Shown piece after piece: positions 63,807-64,000 of a stretch of 64,000 nt of DNA. The first letter of the stretch is position 1. The number at the start of each line of letters is the position of its first letter. The position numbers and the translations under genes were made by a program. The notes beneath the pieces are model-generated. The model was not told the origin of the DNA. It saw nothing but the letters and a program-made list of their open reading frames with translations, and made no database searches. This DNA is from Hordeum vulgare subsp. vulgare (taxonomy: Eukaryota > Streptophyta > Magnoliopsida > Poales > Poaceae). The stretch is taken from assembly GCF_904849725.1 (NCBI RefSeq), contig NC_058522.1:231607084-231671083 (forward strand), in the 5' to 3' direction.

Positions 63807-64000
63807 ATGGAGGATGACAGAAAACAGAAGGGAGGAAAGAAACTTGAGAAAAACACAGCTGTGGATATCCGTGAGGATATTTACTTGGACTATTGCACAC
63901 CTGATGAAAATGAGACAATGGCCAAGAGAAAGATACGGTTGCAGAAGATAGAACGCCGATGGGCGAAGGAATGGAAGGAATACAGGTTTGTGACTGCCAA
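63807..64000 (+). CDS. Element E extra gene, start only (continues past the window)
   Basis: ATG at 63807 in good context, with an in-frame TAG just upstream (63795-63797), so this is the likely start. The visible 64 codons begin MEDDRKQKGGKKLEKNTAVD and are highly charged; KRKIRLQKIERRWAKEWKEY suggests a basic helix. No domain is recognised. It stands between an internal TATA box with splice-site motifs and the presumed 3' LTR, as does the extra gene of element D. I see no clear similarity between the two visible parts, but only the N-terminus of E's protein is in the window. It could encode a SIRE-type accessory protein. Confidence 0.6.
   Translation, partial: MEDDRKQKGGKKLEKNTAVDIREDIYLDYCTPDENETMAKRKIRLQKIERRWAKEWKEYRFVTA

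Larger units (their letters stand above)
54969..64000 (+). mobile_element. Element E: second SIRE-like Copia retrotransposon, runs off the window
   Basis: 5' LTR at 54969-56360, Met-tRNA PBS, long gag with zinc knuckle and coiled coil, pol in Copia order (to 62324), then a non-coding stretch with an internal TATA box and the start of an extra gene at 63807. No 3' LTR is seen before the window ends. The plan matches element D, but sequence differs throughout, so it is another family of the same lineage. At least two frameshifts and three stops break pol. Confidence 0.92.

Overview
This window looks like repeat-rich intergenic DNA of a large grass genome, most probably Triticeae (wheat, barley, rye or Aegilops). 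The evidence is three LTR retrotransposons whose long terminal repeats start TGTTGGAAATATGCCC, which I recognise as the BARE1/WIS/Angela Copia group, plus grass Stowaway and Tourist MITEs and heavy nesting with readable target-site duplications (TSDs). No intact host gene, rRNA or tRNA was found. Family names come from memory of sequence signatures, not a search.

Layout. 1-2.7 kb: degraded repeat sequence and a possible broken minus-strand coding segment. 2,710-20,268: Copia element A on the minus strand (gag, protease, integrase, RT, RNase H all present but broken), with a second element of the same family, B (10,711-19,350, plus strand), inserted head-to-head into A's 5' LTR with a perfect CGAAC duplication. 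20.3-23.1 kb: a small low-copy island with an orphan terminal exon, possible minus-strand exons and a 65-bp tandem array. 23,092-25,817: a three-level nest (Stowaway MITE, then short-LTR element F, then another Stowaway MITE). 26,187-38,307: Copia element D, a SIRE/Maximus-like element, complete with LTRs, PBS, PPT and TSD. It has an extra gene after pol, preceded by its own palindrome-array promoter and an apparent intron. 38.3-46.1 kb: a Tourist-like MITE and non-coding repeat sequence, GC-rich then strongly purine-skewed. 46,063-54,968: Copia element C (plus strand), with a Gypsy-type solo LTR in its integrase and its 3' LTR cut by element E. 54,969-64,000: element E, a second SIRE-like Copia element with the same gag, pol, internal promoter and extra-gene plan, running off the window.

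How the parts work together. In each element the LTR supplies promoter and ends, gag packages RNA, and pol supplies protease, integrase, reverse transcriptase and RNase H. All four coding-type Copia elements carry stops or frameshifts, so none looks autonomous as it stands. LTR comparisons by eye agree with the nesting order: A's LTRs differ by about 7% in the stretch compared, those of B inside A by about 3-5%.

Most interesting points: (1) the head-to-head A/B insertion creates two roughly 0.9-kb inverted repeats that could feed siRNA production; (2) D and E share an apparent separate transcription unit after pol, with an internal TATA box and splice sites, and in D the same palindromic 15-mer array lies upstream of both the LTR TATA box and the internal one; (3) D and E share a splice-acceptor-like CAG/GA at the same distance before the protease active site, hinting that pol may be made from spliced RNA.
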